Shown here piece after piece: positions 5,206-5,408 of a DNA stretch of 5,408 nt. Position 1 is the stretch's first letter. Every line of letters begins with the position of its first letter. The DNA comes from Cytophagales bacterium (GTDB lineage Bacteria; Bacteroidota; Bacteroidia; Cytophagales; JAAEPT01): assembly GCA_011524675.1 (NCBI GenBank), contig WTJX01000647.1, positions 1-5,408 on the forward strand, written 5' to 3'. Below the pieces are notes generated by a model. It saw nothing but the letters and a program-made list of their open reading frames with translations, was not told the origin of the DNA and did not search any database. The translations under genes were made by a program, and so were the position numbers.

Positions 5206-5244
5206 AAAAAAAAATGTTCTTTTTTAATAAGGAAAAAGCAACAT
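5206..5244 (-). terminator. Candidate intrinsic terminator for a gene right of the window
   Basis: On the minus strand ATGTT-G-CTTTTT pairs with AAAAAG-AACAT (11 pairs, one bulged G), the last stem base opening a run of nine T. The stem is mostly A/T. The orientation fits the end of a minus-strand transcript entering from beyond 5408, before clc starts anew. Confidence 0.4.
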
Positions 5245-5398
5245 TAAAAGCGTTTTATTCGTACGTATGTAATAAGTATTAATTGTAAGCGGTTCTATTT
5301 GTGAGTTGTTTTATGATTTAATCTTGTTTTTTTTATTGTATGTTGATTTTTATTTAGTATTTGTCTTCTTAAAAATTTTATTGTAAAGTTTTTTGTTG

Positions 5399-5406
5399 TA
5401 TATTTG
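5399..5406 (+). promoter_or_regulatory. Possible plus-strand -7 box at window edge
   Basis: TATATTTG matches TAnnTTTG and points out of the window. A TTG lies 15 nt upstream, closer than usual for a -33 element. In such AT-rich DNA a chance match is quite possible. Confidence 0.18.
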
Positions 5407-5408
5407 TT

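Larger units (their letters stand above)
5075..5408. other. T-rich intergenic region upstream of the ClC gene
   Basis: No supportable gene. It holds a perfect palindrome (5110-5126), a hairpin with a T-tract on the minus strand (5206-5244) and a TAnnTTTG match at the right edge on the plus strand. From about 5300 on the plus strand is strikingly T-rich. A minus-strand frame is open from the window edge to a TAG at 5295-5297 (37 codons, Asn/Lys/Thr-rich). It resembles no protein I know and may be chance in A-rich DNA. Confidence 0.6.

Noticed and set aside
1..5408. A novel defence or mobile gene system
   Set aside because: All four genes are ordinary housekeeping or transport families; no nuclease, toxin, transposase, integrase or reverse transcriptase is seen.

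Overview
The window looks like a piece of an AT-rich Bacteroidota chromosome. The evidence is the Bacteroidota-style proteins (a PNP with 'ITD' in place of 'ITN', a ClC protein with GGTVGLESP and a C-terminal CBS pair, an MltG ending in an FxGYHxFAxN-like segment), the lack of convincing Shine-Dalgarno sites, and a TAnnTTTG promoter element next to the mltG start. A Cytophagales-like lineage is possible from the long repeat-filled gaps, but this is only an inference.

All four recognisable genes lie on the minus strand. In order of transcription (right to left) they are a ClC-family chloride channel/transporter with two CBS domains (5074-3293), the endolytic murein transglycosylase MltG (3094-2066), a YbgC-type hotdog acyl-CoA thioesterase (1789-1358) and a trimeric-type purine nucleoside phosphorylase (1003-188). 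The gaps between them are wide (198, 276 and 354 bp), so they are probably not one compact operon. A candidate terminator follows clc, mltG has a promoter-like box of its own, and another candidate terminator follows ybgC. The functions (anion transport, peptidoglycan strand release, acyl-CoA hydrolysis, purine salvage) do not form an obvious pathway.

The intergenic DNA is the unusual part. Five separate stretches (1-28, 144-178, 1013-1054, 1295-1322, 1977-2011) are made of degenerate but exactly in-register 7-nt units, and a sixth (73-127) of about 8-nt units. A diverged 53-nt repeat carrying a GC-rich hairpin occurs twice at an offset of 200 bp; one copy supplies the last eight codons and the stop of ybgC. 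The mltG-ybgC gap holds a 170-bp segment bounded by 25-bp inverted repeats (22/25 matching), which looks like a small non-autonomous element.

The right end (5075-5408) is a T-rich gap upstream of clc. It holds a perfect 17-bp palindrome near the clc start and a hairpin followed by a T-tract (minus strand) that could end a transcript entering from outside the window. I see no tRNA, rRNA, CRISPR array, transposase or defence-type gene cluster.
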